This document shows positions 45,261 to 57,000 of a DNA stretch of 64,000 nt, piece after piece. A model generated the notes under the pieces. That model saw only the letters and a list, made by a program, of their open reading frames with translations. It made no database searches and was not told the origin of the DNA. Origin of the DNA: Bradysia coprophila (Eukaryota > Arthropoda > Insecta > Diptera > Sciaridae). The stretch covers positions 2,701,005-2,765,004 of the forward strand of contig NW_023503584.1 of assembly GCF_014529535.1 (NCBI RefSeq), in the 5' to 3' direction. Position 1 is the stretch's first letter; each line of letters begins with the position of its first letter. The translations under genes and the position numbers were made by a program.

Positions 45261-46526
45261 CTATTTCTTACAATAAATTCCATCAACCTGTTCATAATCA
45301 GCAGTGTTGAATTCATGATACACCGGAACAAACCATAAATTTCTATCGAATTGTGTCGACTCGACCCAAGAACATTTCAATGGATTTCCGGGATACAACA
45401 AATGAACTAATTTCGGAAATTTCTGTTTAATCGTCTCGATTCCATCGATTTGAATGATATTGTTGAAAGCAATGTCGAGATATTCTAGATTTTGAAAGAC
45501 CTCCAGATGCTCCAGAACGTTGGTATTGGAAATGCTGTTGTTGGTGAGAAACAAACTTAAATCATTTGTCAACACGTCACCTTTTTGTGGAACACTCGGA
45601 AATTGATATCCAGATTGTTCTAAGTAAATGTCCTGTAAATTCGGATTGGATTTCACAAGAGCATAAAGATCGACATTCTGCAGTTGACTATTACGGAAGC
45701 CGATCGATACTAGGTTTTTCAAATTGTAAAATGCTTGACCGATGTCGGTCATTCCGTTTCCACCGAAATATGCAATTTCCAAATTCGGTGCGTTACTGAA
45801 AATGTTATCGTGCAGTTGTTTCATTCGATTCGATTCGAAGAAAAGTTCCTTCAAAGTTGGAATGTCGAAAGCTCCCTCTTCCACCACTGCGATCTGATTT
45901 TCCTCCAATTCAATTCGGGTTAGTTTAGGTGCGCCAGCGAATGTGTTCTTTCGAATTATCGTCAAATTATTTTTGCTCAACATAACACAATTCAAATCTG
46001 TCGCTCCTGAAAAAGCATAATCTTCGACGTCAGTTATAGCATTCGAACTCAAGTCCACGATATGTAGTTTCGTAGCACTGGCAAAGACTTCTTTAGGAAC
46101 AACTTTCAAATGGTTTCCATCCAATTTCAAATAGAATAAATTCTTGGCATCTCGGAAATGAGTTTGTGCTATCGTTTTGACATCCGGTTGGAAACTAGCA
46201 AATTTAATGTCTGGAAAACGTTGAAAGAGAACGCTCGGAATTACTTCAGACAAACTTGACAAACGAAGTGCTGTGATAGTGCTCTGATCTTGTTCTGAAG
46301 TAGTGACCACTGTAAACGATTCATCGTTGCCATCGATTGGTTCGTGCACCTCACAAGTATCGGTGCTATTCGATAAACATTTTATTTCCACGCCATTGTT
46401 GAATGCGAATTGGCATAGCAGTAGCAGAATACTGGCGAAACTAAAGATTTGAAAGTCAATTAACATCTGGCAAAGAAAATAATTCAGAATTTCTCACCAT
46501 TTAAGTGTTGTAGTCTTTAAAGTCAT
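45261..46526 (-). CDS. Secreted leucine-rich-repeat protein, paralogue 4
   Basis: Exons 46526-46498 and 46440-45261; 402 aa. Exon 1 gives MTLKTTTLK plus a split cysteine codon, then FASILLLLCQFAFNNG. One LRR is a residue shorter than in the others and diverged (NPNLQDIYLEQSGYQFPSVP, then QKGDVLTNDLSLFLTNNSI). The C-terminus (KLVHLLYPGNPLKCSWVEST to YCKK) is again nearly identical to paralogues 1 and 2. Probably secreted; ligand unknown. As the outermost, 5'-most copy of the array it marks one end of the duplicated block. Confidence 0.9.
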
Positions 46527-46610
46527 AATGACACAGTGTACAACGAGTGCTGGATAACTTTGAAATGAGAATTAACTTACGTCCGAGCTCATTTTATTTA
46601 TTCGTTCCTA
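46527..46610 (-). promoter_or_regulatory. Conserved upstream block of the LRR paralogues
   Basis: All four paralogues share the sequence just 5' of the ATG on the coding strand: CAAAGTTA, then CCAG-like bases, ACTCGTTGT(A/G)CAC and a GTGTCA spacer. In paralogues 2 and 4 an AATAAATAA tract lies about 30 bp before CAAAGTTA and could act as a TATA box. Equivalent blocks are at about 38,793-38,870, 41,554-41,640 and 44,004-44,080. A core promoter plus 5' leader is the likely reading. Confidence 0.4.
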
Positions 46611-48296
46611 TCGATCCAAATCTGAACCTAAGGTCGTAAGTTTGCAAATTTCACAAATAAATAACAGAATTTATTCAGACACCTTGATCTGCTACAATCT
46701 ACAAAATGAGATAACGAAACAAACAAATAATTGTCGCTGAATTTCAAGGTAATTAATTGATCGTATTAGGTCTTCCAGGAAAGTGATGTTATGCAAGTCA
46801 ACAGAACTTTTATCAAAAATCCATAATTTTGCGCTAAATCGGCAGTTTTCATATTTTATAAAGTTTTGAAGCAATGAAATTTTTCATCGCCTATTCAATT
46901 ATCATAGCAAAGTAAGAACGAAATCGGTTCAGAGTTGCCTCATAGAACAATTTATAGCTTGTCGCATTACCTATCCTAACTTTTTTCGGCTCTGACTAAA
47001 ACATATCGTAAGTCTAATACTCATATCGTTAATTTGCTTCGGGTGTTTCTCAAATGCAGTTGGTTTTTTTACCCTCGTAAATCCCTCGGATATCTCCGAC
47101 AAAAAGTTTCCGCTATCTTTCAGGTCGCATAACAGCAGGAAACGTTTGCCGGAAGTCTCTTGATACTATTTCATGCCTTTCCGTTGTTGACCTCATTTCG
47201 TTCGGACTACAACTTGCGAAATTGCCTAAAATCTACCGTCCACCACAGATACGTAATCGATAGTATGCCACGACTAGGGGTAAAAAGACGAAAAGTCGGC
47301 TCCGAGGCGAAATCGATGTCAATAAACACACAAAAACGAAACCTTTCATTTTTATCCTAGTTTAGTTGATAAGGGATTTGTCCTATGGAAACGTTTACCG
47401 AGCGGGTTGGGCGAATCGAGTGATTGGAAATTGTTGGGGGTATCGAAAAAATAGGTTCTAGACGAAGAGACAAAATTTTCGGCCGCTCTCGACTCCGCCT
47501 CGCCTCTTTAAAGTTCAAGTGCAGAGGTGACTTTGTCGAGTGATTTCTCCGGCTGTGTGGTACGTAGAATACCTTGTAATAGCTCAAACGAAAGGTAAAA
47601 GTAAAAGGGAAAAGGTATTTTAGGAAAAACTCGGAAAATTCAGACGAAAATCGGAAAACTGGAAATCCCTAGCATGGTAAACAATACTAGAGACCAATAC
47701 CTTCAATTTGAGCTATCACACGCCACTCTCTGACGCACACACCTCCGTAAATCATGCAAAAAGCATTTGTCTGTATGGGTAATTCCATCGTCAATTACGT
47801 TACATTTTACATAATATTCTCGGAATTGTTTTTTTTTTTTAAGGTTTGATACGAGTGATCCCTACCTCTGAGTGTGATTATTGCACTTTGGGATATTGCC
47901 AACATAATCGACTTTCATTTTACCTTGTTTTTTTGGAATCCAGTAGGAAAATATACACTGAGAAAAAATTTGACATTGTTACTGAAATGGGAATTTTAGA
48001 TACTTAGTGCTCCCAAGTGATTCTATTTTTTTTTTTTTTTGCGTTTTAATCTTAGTTGAGTAAGGATAAGGTAAACTACATCGAAAATGACCATTTAGGG
48101 TAGACCTTGGTAGATTTATTCAACTTTTTAGCGTCAATTACGTTACATTCGGGTGATCACTAAGCACATCCACAATGAAATTAGTGTTTCACGAGGGTTT
48201 CGGTATTAAAAGCTTTGATTTAAGCTTTAGTCTCACTTACCAATATTCTTCATTGTAATATACCTTTTGATAGCAGGCAGGGGATCGTTAATCAGG

Positions 48297-48730
48297 GCCT
48301 TAGAAGTTGAACGCTCCTCGGCCCTAAGTGTTTTTTGCACATAAATCGAGTAAATCTCATCCGATTTTGCTAGTTTTTGGTTCATCAGAGAGATGATTGA
48401 ATGGTGACTGGAATGTTGGTAAAAAGTTTCAAATGTGGGACCTTGGACTGAGGCCGGTACTCGGCCCTAAGTGTTTTTTGGACATACATAAATCGAATAA
48501 ATTTCATCCAGTGAATTCAATCAAATAATTTTAATATTTTTTTTTTTTGGTTGCCTTTTGAGCTTTTAGGATTCTTGAGAATTTTTTTCAGTAAATTGCG
48601 CGTGCCGTACTTGGGCCAAGCGGACAATAAAGTACGCAATAGAGTTACGTTAGCATCGTGGTTACGGACGCATTACATGTACGGACTTAGGGTCACGGAG
48701 CTCCGACTGTTCTGACGGCTCGTTTCTAAA
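48297..48730. repeat. Diverged copies of the 145-bp repeat and its element end
   Basis: Two units with CTCGGCCCTAAGTGTTTTTT and ATAAATCGAGTAAAT correspond to the 24433-25304 array. CTCCGACTGTTCTGACGGCT at about 48,700 matches the end motif at about 25,553. It is inserted in the left subterminal region of the 6.3-kb transposon. Confidence 0.65.
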
Positions 48731-49071
48731 ATGTTTTGAAGGAAATAAAAATATTATAATAAATATTACTTTTCTTTAAATCTTCATTTTTGGAAGTGTT
48801 TTAAACTATACATTTTTACAACATTTCTTGCATTTTTTTAGATCTTTGTTATTTCATATTCATATTTTTTATCACAATAGATATTTTTTAATTAAAAAAA
48901 AAATTAAGTGAATTTTAACAATATGCCTTGCATATTTATTTCGAAAAGATTTTTTTAATTAACAATTTAGAATTCAAAATAATAATAAAAAAAAATTGAA
49001 CGGCCAGTGTGAAATCAAGTGTGAAATTGTATGCGACCAAGTCACATTATATTAATTTTTGTTTAAAGCAT

Positions 49072-50805
49072 TCATTCCTTCAAAGCAGATAACCTATCGG
49101 TGATGTTATTATTGTCCATGTGAATCATCTGAACCTTCGAATTTTTGTCGACTGCTTCTATAAACTCTGACGCATTCGAAACTACAGACACTCTGGTTTT
49201 AACGGCGGACCACACTTGACGTTTTATAGCTCCTCCGATCCCATCAACAGCAGATTTACCGTGAGACGTTGGAAAGAAATTCCAATACAATTGCACATTG
49301 TATTTTTTTTGAAGAGCATTTTGAGCGACGACCATAAATTTATTTTTGAATTGCGAACTAGGGCCATCTGTCCAGACGTGTACAACTTCTGAGCCTTTCG
49401 GTAATTCTTCAAACAACCGATCGATATACGGAACAATTGTCTCTTTTGCATGAGTCATGTTGTCAGAAGCAATTGCCAATGACTTTTGGAACAGAGAACA
49501 CCATATGGCCGAAGTAAATAGCGTCACCTGTGGTTGTCCCCAGTGTGCATTGGCAGCTTCATCTTGAGATACGCAAGTGTGATTTTCTGAGAAATCACAA
49601 TGAACCACACAAATTTTCGGATTGCTTTTTGAAATTTCAATTATCTCCAAATAACTTTTCATTTGCGATCTCTTTATAAAATTGTGGTGCAAAAAATTTG
49701 GAGCAATATCTGTTGTGTGGTTGATTAAATCTTTCAACGTCCCTTTGAACAGCTCATTTTTCCATCGGGGATCCTTGACCCATTGATGCCAGTTTACCGG
49801 CAGTTGTGGGTGAGTCTCGCCTATTGCACGCAGAGTATCGAAAAAATAATCTTTGCAATTTTCACAATCGTTCAACCAGCAATTTTTCGTCATCGTATCA
49901 CAAAAAAAAGTTTCATAAAAACTATTTTTATCATCGTACTCTGGCATTTCAGGAATTATTTTTCTGATCGAGTTTACGGCGTCGATGAAGTCGGAATGAT
50001 ACACACACAGGCAGAGGTTCGCCGGAGTTTCACTTGAACTAAGAACGTACTTAGGCCGCAACTCAAAAAATTTGCTCAGCTTTAGCGGAATAGATTCATG
50101 TTCCTCGCAAAATCTGGCATATACCTCACGGATCGGGTAAAGCAGATATTTCGTTTGATGATGAATTTTGTTTCCATCGACGTCCAGCACAGTAACAAAA
50201 TCCTTTCGCCCAGGAGCTTGACTGCTTATGTCAACACGGTTGTAAAATGCTATCACAGAATCTGTAACACTGGCAGACAAACCTGCATTCGGCCGAGTTA
50301 CTGCCTTTTTATCTATCGACGATACAATTGACGGCAAATACCGTTCGTTCAGCTTCATTAGTACGGTTTCACGTTTTGATTTATTTTTTGGTAAAGTTGT
50401 TTTAGCACGCGAAGTAGCTTTTCGTAAAGCAGCGTCAGTGTTATACACTCCTTTAGCGGACATTTCGGCAGCAATTTTAAGTTGTTTTCGTTCTCGACAC
50501 TTTTGCACCCTGTTCTTTGTAGCTTCAGCACGCTTTTTTCTTGCCATATTCTCCTTCACAGCATTACTTTCAGAAGTTTTCTTTTTGTTCAAACGGTGCT
50601 TCCGAACCCTTTCTCGAACATTCTGCCGGCACTCTCCAATCTTCTGAACATACTTTTGCTTTGGTAGACTTTCAATTTTTATTTTGTTGTTCAACCGATG
50701 CCGTTTTGCTGCTTCATTTCTTTTCAACTTGTACTCCTCGTACAATCCATTCAATTTCAACCGTTCAATTAACTTTGCCATTCTTTTTGCCGATGACGCA
50801 GGCAT
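49072..50805 (-). CDS. DDE-like transposase of an uncharacterised family
   Basis: The intact, intronless frame encodes 577 aa from ATG 50805. The N-terminal 115 residues are strongly basic with repeated RKHRLNKK-type stretches, plausible for DNA binding. A cysteine/histidine cluster follows (LCVYH near 265-270, then C302, C309, C314 and C317). The C-terminal half carries VHCDFSEN (D404), WTDGPSSQFKN (D480) and FFPTSHGKSAVDGIGG (H515, D521). Motifs of this kind, HCDFSEN...W.DG..SQFKN...TSHGK..DG.GG, recur in unnamed animal proteins. An RNase H-like DDE/DDD transposase is the best reading, supported by its position between long inverted repeats. The family name is not known to me, and catalytic assignment is inference. 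Confidence 0.75.
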   Translation of the reverse strand: MPASSAKRMAKLIERLKLNGLYEEYKLKRNEAAKRHRLNNKIKIESLPKQKYVQKIGECRQNVRERVRKHRLNKKKTSESNAVKENMARKKRAEATKNRVQKCRERKQLKIAAEMSAKGVYNTDAALRKATSRAKTTLPKNKSKRETVLMKLNERYLPSIVSSIDKKAVTRPNAGLSASVTDSVIAFYNRVDISSQAPGRKDFVTVLDVDGNKIHHQTKYLLYPIREVYARFCEEHESIPLKLSKFFELRPKYVLSSSETPANLCLCVYHSDFIDAVNSIRKIIPEMPEYDDKNSFYETFFCDTMTKNCWLNDCENCKDYFFDTLRAIGETHPQLPVNWHQWVKDPRWKNELFKGTLKDLINHTTDIAPNFLHHNFIKRSQMKSYLEIIEISKSNPKICVVHCDFSENHTCVSQDEAANAHWGQPQVTLFTSAIWCSLFQKSLAIASDNMTHAKETIVPYIDRLFEELPKGSEVVHVWTDGPSSQFKNKFMVVAQNALQKKYNVQLYWNFFPTSHGKSAVDGIGGAIKRQVWSAVKTRVSVVSNASEFIEAVDKNSKVQMIHMDNNNITDRLSALKE

Positions 50806-50822
50806 TGTTTGCTAATCACTAA

Positions 50823-52319
50823 AGTAATATGATTTGTAATATTACTTAACGCCGATAATTTGAAATTTTTAGACTAATCCATGAACTTCTGCTCCGATAA
50901 TAAATTGCACAAATTCAATTACAATAGAATTTGTTTGCAATTGAATATTGTCTCAGAAATTTTTGATTGTGGTCGTAACAATTTGGCGCGAAAAAAGATA
51001 GTGGGAGAAAGAAGATCTAAAAGAACGTATTGCAAAAATGTGTGTGGTGTTACATTTTACGGATAATGCCTGGATTTGAATTTTTAAATGATTCGCTCAG
51101 ATATTGTTAGATATTAAAACTAATAGTATTTTTTGTTACGAGTGATGAAAACCTGAAATTTTTCGGCCTTGTCCTAATGAGGCAAGGCCGATGTTCTTGT
51201 TTATTTGAAAGAAAAAAAACCCGTCCGTTTCATAATTTATGCACGATTACTTCTTTAGACATACTCAGCATGTTACTTTCACTCGCACCCCCTTGCGAAA
51301 ATTCGTCATTACATGCTTGACGCTATCATTCAAGTTTACTTTCGCAAGACATCGCGAGTAATAAATATTATGTAGCTGTGTGCTGCCCAACCTCCGGCTT
51401 AGGATCACAATCACTAACTCGTCAAAGTAAACATTTGGACACATTTGCGTATAATTTATTATGTGTCGGTGCAATGATAAACTCAAACTCCCTCTCCAAG
51501 CTGATGCATAATATTAGTCTTACCACACAGTCAATTCAAAAATTACATAATTAGAGTGTTATAGCCCACACTGAAGCTTTGGGCCTTTAGTGGACTGTAT
51601 AGAAGTTTATAAAATGTGCGTGGTCGTGGTGCACTAAGGCGTACCGTGGTGAGCCAAGTTGTACTGTGGTGCGCCGAGGTGTACTGTTTGCGCCAAAATG
51701 TACTGTGGTGTGCCAAGGTGTACCCTTTTGCGACAAAATGTACAGTACACGTAACTCTCTCTCTCTCTATCTCTCTCTCTCTCTCTCTTTAAAATGAAAA
51801 ACAAAAGGATAGAGAACACAAAGACTAATATTTTGCCATTATGAGGTGGTAAGCCCGTCAAGTTTGTGAGTTTCGAACACGGGAATAAAATGAAAAGTCA
51901 CGTTATCGTGTTTTTTGTGATCTCAGCATTGCCTCGCATGTACTATCTTCACCCAAAAATATGATTATAAAGTTTTTAATACTAGTTATGTAAATGACAA
52001 TTATTTCAAAAACTAAAAAGGTCACTAATTTTCGATTATTTGCTAATCTATTTCCATTTGAATAAAAAAAATCATGTTTTTGTTTGTTGTTAACACGATA
52101 TTATACAATATTATCAATTAAATGATGATTTCTAGAAGAAAAAATCAAATTACTACTCATAACCAAAATGTCACATTTTACGTGGAATTACCCGTATACG
52201 AAAAATAATCCGCGAAAATCGGTGGAAAATTGCATATAGAATCGCACCCAAGAAAGTTACAAAATCGATTTTTTTTTTAAATTGAGCAGAATGAAACGTA
52301 GAACCGAGGGGTGACGCAC
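50823..52319. other. Right internal part of the 6.3-kb transposon
   Basis: No exon supported. It contains AACCTCCGGCTTAGGATCAC and ACTCGTCAAAGTAAACATTT at about 51,389-51,440, matching the hairpin at 39360-39452. A short degenerate minisatellite (GTACTGTGGTG(T/C)GCCAAGGTG) lies at about 51,625-51,745, followed by a CT microsatellite at about 51,753-51,789. Confidence 0.5.
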
Positions 52320-52795
52320 TTCCATTTAATCCATTTAATCCATTAAATCCATTTAATCCATTTAATCCAAAAAAAACTTTTTAGTTTTACCGAAATAATT
52401 AGGCTACCCACCTGAAAAATTTGTAAAGTAATTGCGAAAAATAGATTTGCACGATCACCAGCTCGTTTAAGTACTCGTGAGGTAACGGAAATTTTTTTTT
52501 GTTAAAAATGGTATTAAATTTATTTAATCCATTTAATCCACTTTACACCAAAAACTCCTAAAAGTGGATTTTTTTCGCTTTTTAACATTGTAGTATGAGT
52601 TGTAGTACGTGGTTCGATCAAAATCAACAATTTTTAAGACTTTTACAGTATTTTGTAAAATGAAGTTTTTTCGTATTTAATCCATTTAATCCAATTTTTA
52701 TTCCATTTAATCCATTTAATCCATTAAATCCATTTAATACCATTTAATCCATTTAATCCATTTAATCCATTTAATCTAGAAGTGAGTTACCCCTC
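52320..52795. repeat. Interspersed (CCATTTAAT)n minisatellite
   Basis: Runs of CCATTTAAT with CCATTAAAT variants occur at about 52,322-52,370, 52,515-52,545 and 52,675-52,785, separated by AT-rich DNA. No coding potential. Confidence 0.9.
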
Positions 52796-53344
52796 GCGTA
52801 GAACATTATTGGTGAAGAAAGTTTGACTCCAAAAATTTCAGTTCAAAAAATATTTAACTTTAAACTTAAAAATGAGAGTCAACTTTCGAGAAGAACTGAA
52901 AAATCTCTAGGCAAATTGGAAAATCGCGGCCACACAGCCGGAGAAATCACTCATCAAAGCCACCTCTGCACTTGAACTTTTATAGAGTCGAGGCGGAGCC
53001 GAGAGCGGCCGAAAATTTTGTCTCTTCTTCTAGAACCTATTTTTTCGACGCCCCCAACAATCTCCAATCACTCGATTTGCCCGACCCGCTCGGTAAACGT
53101 TCTGTCCTTACCGACTTGACTATCCCAAGTTATCTATTTTAAGCTGTATCATGTAAGTAAACTATTTCCACCGAAGAATAGAGGTTTTTCATCACAAAAC
53201 GAGTTTAACGAGGGGTCCAGCCTATGATACAAACTTCCGGCAAGCATATACTGCCTAGGTACGCCCTGAAGAATAGCGGAAATAGATGGAGATGTCTGAT
53301 GGATTTACAACAGTAAGAGATCCAACTGCATTTGCGAAACACCC

Positions 53345-54025
53345 TACTGCTTATGTTAGGGGAACATTCTAATGAAGAATGAAGAAATTACAAGTCTTGA
53401 CTCAACACGCTACTCAAAGTGTCCTTGATGTTTTTGCAGGCAGGCTCATTTCTACAGGGAAATCATTTCATCCAATCCTTAGTGGAAAAGCATTTCTATA
53501 ATGGGGTTCCGCCCAGACCCAGTTCGATTTGAAACTCGTTTTTGATACCCGACTGAAAGCTAACGTGAAAGACTCTCAATGATTTGGTGAATGTGAACCG
53601 TTCAGAATGCATATCAGAACACAAGTTACTTACAGTGATTTTGTTCCGAATATTTCACTGCTTTAAAAGTTCCTGGCAACTCGATTCTCCACTTTTCCAG
53701 TGCAATTGGTGCGGCGATGGTCTGAGATGGCTTAGGCTCCATTCCCTAAGCCTATGTTTATCAACTGCAAAGTTTGAAACTGAAATTGCTCTCACGGAAC
53801 CGGATAAATTTTCACATTTCACATTATGTCCCGTTCTATTTTGCTTAGAAAAAAATATGAAAAAGAAAATCTCCGGAGAAGCTCTCACAACCAATTCCAT
53901 TCCATTTTTGAATAAATTTATTGTCCTAAGGTATTATAGCTCCAAAGATACAAATTTCGATTAATTAAATTAGTTTGTTAACATTGCGAGTTGTTGGTTA
54001 AATAGATAGATTAAGTAGACCTTCA
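53345..54025. other. 3' flank of the PIKfyve gene
   Basis: The coding-strand polyadenylation signal AATAAA lies at 53922-53917, about 104 bp past the PIKfyve stop. The rest, up to the transposon end at 53344, shows no gene; the 126-codon ORF at 53584-53964 overlaps this signal antisense and has no recognisable domain. Confidence 0.6.
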
Positions 54026-57000
54026 TTACTTCCGTGCTAAACCCTCCCATCGATCGGGAACGGATAAGAAATATCTACGGAAAGGAAACACGTTTTGCTT
54101 AGCACAATCAATCACAAAAAAATCGACTCTACGGTTGACTTACCTTTCCATCGCTTCACTGAAACGTTGTCGGTAAAGTTTAGGTGGGATCACAGTTGGT
54201 AGTTTCGCTTGGCCGGTTAAAAATGCTGTTTGCTTCACCAACGATTCGATTTTTTTGTCCAGCGTATAGGTGCGTATGTAATCTGTGCATGAAATGCGGT
54301 TTTAATTGATCGTTCGCATCAAAAATTAAAAAAATATTTTTTGATGTAAACATCGTTCCCATAACGTACCAATGATGCCCAAAACAAGTAAATTGTCTTT
54401 GGAATTCAGACCGACCAGCAATGAATAATCCATGACATCGCTCTTTTCCAGAAATGAAGCGTCTCTCAGGATAGCTTCGCGTAGAATGGTGTTACTATGT
54501 GACAGAATGTAAAGTGGTTTCGACCAGGACACTGGAAAGAAATGAGATTTCAGTTGAAGTGACACCCTATCGCATGTAAATCCATTTTTTTTACTCTGAA
54601 TCAGATTTTCGTCCAGCAGCACAATTTCTCCGTTCTGATTCGTCGGATCAACTAATCGATTTCGATCCGAACCCTTCAGATCGAACTTGTTGGCTATTTC
54701 GCATTCGTAGAACAGGTTCTCCATGACCAAAAGTGATTTCTCCTGGACGGAGCTAAGAAATGGAAGAAATGGTCTGTCATCGGAAGCAAACTGATCACGT
54801 TCCGTGGACTTACTCTTTCTTCTTGATAGTGACTCTGAACACACCGAATATCTTTGCCAAAAGTGTCGGCTGGCCCTTTTGAAGACATTGATTGACATAA
54901 GTAAAATAATTCGGGGCGAAATTCTCAAAAATTGTAACGTCCGTCTTCGACATCTCCTTCAGAACGAATCGATCGTCTAGGAAAAGCGAACAAACATTTG
55001 AAATCAGTTTACTTTTCCAATGAGAAAAGCTCTCCATCAACTCACCCAATGTCTTACAAAATTTAGATCCACTTTTGCCACCTCTTGCTTCCCAGCGCAC
55101 ACTATTCGATAATGACCGAGCAAACAAACTCCTCACTTCGTCCATCTGCTGTTGAATTAATGGATCCTTTGATTCGCTGTGACACCGACCAGCCGATTGA
55201 TTCGGAGCCAAACTATTACTACTTGACTTCCGTTCCAAATGTTCGAATTCTTTACAAGATTTAACATCCGAATCAGACATGGTGTTCATGCGTTGGAATA
55301 GGCGCCTTTCATCAACACTTTCGCTGTCTCTGGTCGATGCAGAACGTTCCTGTTTGCCGGTTCGAATGAAATTCACGCGCATCGTGTCGAAGTGCTTGGC
55401 AAAGTAAATTTTGCAAGTGAATTGAGTGGACGGGTCGTGAAACGACACCTCGATATGATCGTATTTTGTCTTCTTATCATTTTCCTTCGTTGATTCCTTG
55501 TCATCGCTGTCGATAGAGCCATCTTGTGATTTCCGATGCACGTTCGGACTATTGTTACTGTTCGTATCACTGGAATATCCGCACGTCTGACCGTCCAACA
55601 GTCGCTTGTAGTCGTTTGAGACCAACGCATATGCTATGATGGAACTATGATCTAGATCGTGGACCATCACCGGAAACTGTCCAACGGGAAGTGTGTAATG
55701 TTCGTTAATGGATAGCGGTGATGTAAGCGTGTACAAGTTTTTATCCAAAGGCAGCAGTTCACGTAGCAGCGTTTTGACGCTCTTTTTATCGTTTACATCT
55801 TTCGGTGGTGGTGATTCGACAGCTTGCTTGTTTGGCGATGAATCACCCGAACTTGATTTTTCGCGAACATCGAAAATGTCTTGCTTCGAATTTCTGCGCT
55901 GCTCCTCGGTTTGATCGGGAGTCACTTCAACATCTTGAGCCGACGTATCCAAATCCGGTCGCAGATCTTCGGTACATATCATTCCGGAATCCACAGTCGG
56001 TGGTGCTTCCTTGGCTGCAAAATTCGTTCTGCTTTGGATGGCTGCCTCATGTAACTTTGGCATCCATTGATCGATGGTTTCGGCTAAAGTTCGCTTAACA
56101 ATCAACATCGCGTCATTCACGTCGTTCGGATTGGGTCCAGGTTCAGCCAGTAGAGTCTGTACGATGCCCACTTTTTCGCGAAAAAGTGACTGATCACGAT
56201 TCAGCTGTTTCTTCAAGCTGTTCAGCATCGGAAATTCGCTGTCGCTGGAAAATTGAGCGAGTCTATCGAATATTTTCGCGTAGACATCGTAGCCCTGGCA
56301 GGCAAACGTTTTGATGTCATCAACGAACGTTGCGGTGTTTTCGATGGGTTTCTCTTTTTTCAGTGTGAGTATGAGCGATGGTAAAACGATTTCCCACACT
56401 TCGATTGGAGTGTACATGAATGTGGCTACGATGCCGTTGTATGAAAAATACTGAACGTGATGTTTGTGCAGGGAATGTGTACATTTGGTTTTCTGTTTGT
56501 CCGAATCTTCGGACAGCGTGTCACTGGTATTTTGTTTGTTCTCCGTTATGTCGACAATTCTTCTCTTATAAGCGTGACCATGGAACCGAAGCTCAAGGTA
56601 TTTGGCAAGGGAAAGACATCTGAAACCGAGTTGAAATAAAATAAAATTTTCAAAATTGAGCCGACCTCAACGGCCATACCTTGTGTCTTTAGACATTGGA
56701 ACGCTTGGAGTCATTTCCTGGCAAATGGAACACCACGACGTCATCAATATTTGTCCCGAATTTTGAGTGGTCAGATCTTCGGTTAATTTCACTTGAACAC
56801 AACCCATCGAATGAACATACCTGGCAAAATTGAAAATTTTGAATTCAAACCCGCTCGACCGATTCAATAGAACAACTACTTTGTTCTGGGACTGATCATT
56901 TTCAATTTAAATCTCACCGTCTGACATGATCCAGCATTGGAAGATTGCACGATGAACACATGTACGTCTTACGGAAGCAATAGTGTTCCAGGAATTTGCC

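Larger units (their letters stand above)
47041..53344. mobile_element. 6.3-kb DNA transposon with long terminal inverted repeats
   Basis: The left end GGGTGTTTCTCAAATGCAG matches the complement of the right end (CTGCATTTGCGAAACACCC, to 53344). Similarity continues inward through TTGCCGGAAGT. A second strong block at 47,385-47,565 versus 52,925-53,105 includes ACGTTTACCGAGCGGGT, CGAAAATTTTGTCTC and CCGGAGAAATCACT. The terminal repeats are thus about 420-525 bp long, with indels. The only long ORF inside is the 577-aa transposase-like protein (49072-50805, minus). No convincing target duplication could be read. Subterminal DNA holds other repeats, so the copy has been invaded. Confidence 0.75.

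Noticed and set aside
51753-51789. CT-rich tract as a possible promoter element
   Set aside because: A plain (CT)n microsatellite inside a transposon with no gene start nearby.
53584-53964. 126-codon ORF downstream of PIKfyve
   Set aside because: It lies antisense over the likely PIKfyve 3' untranslated region and poly(A) signal, with no recognisable protein.
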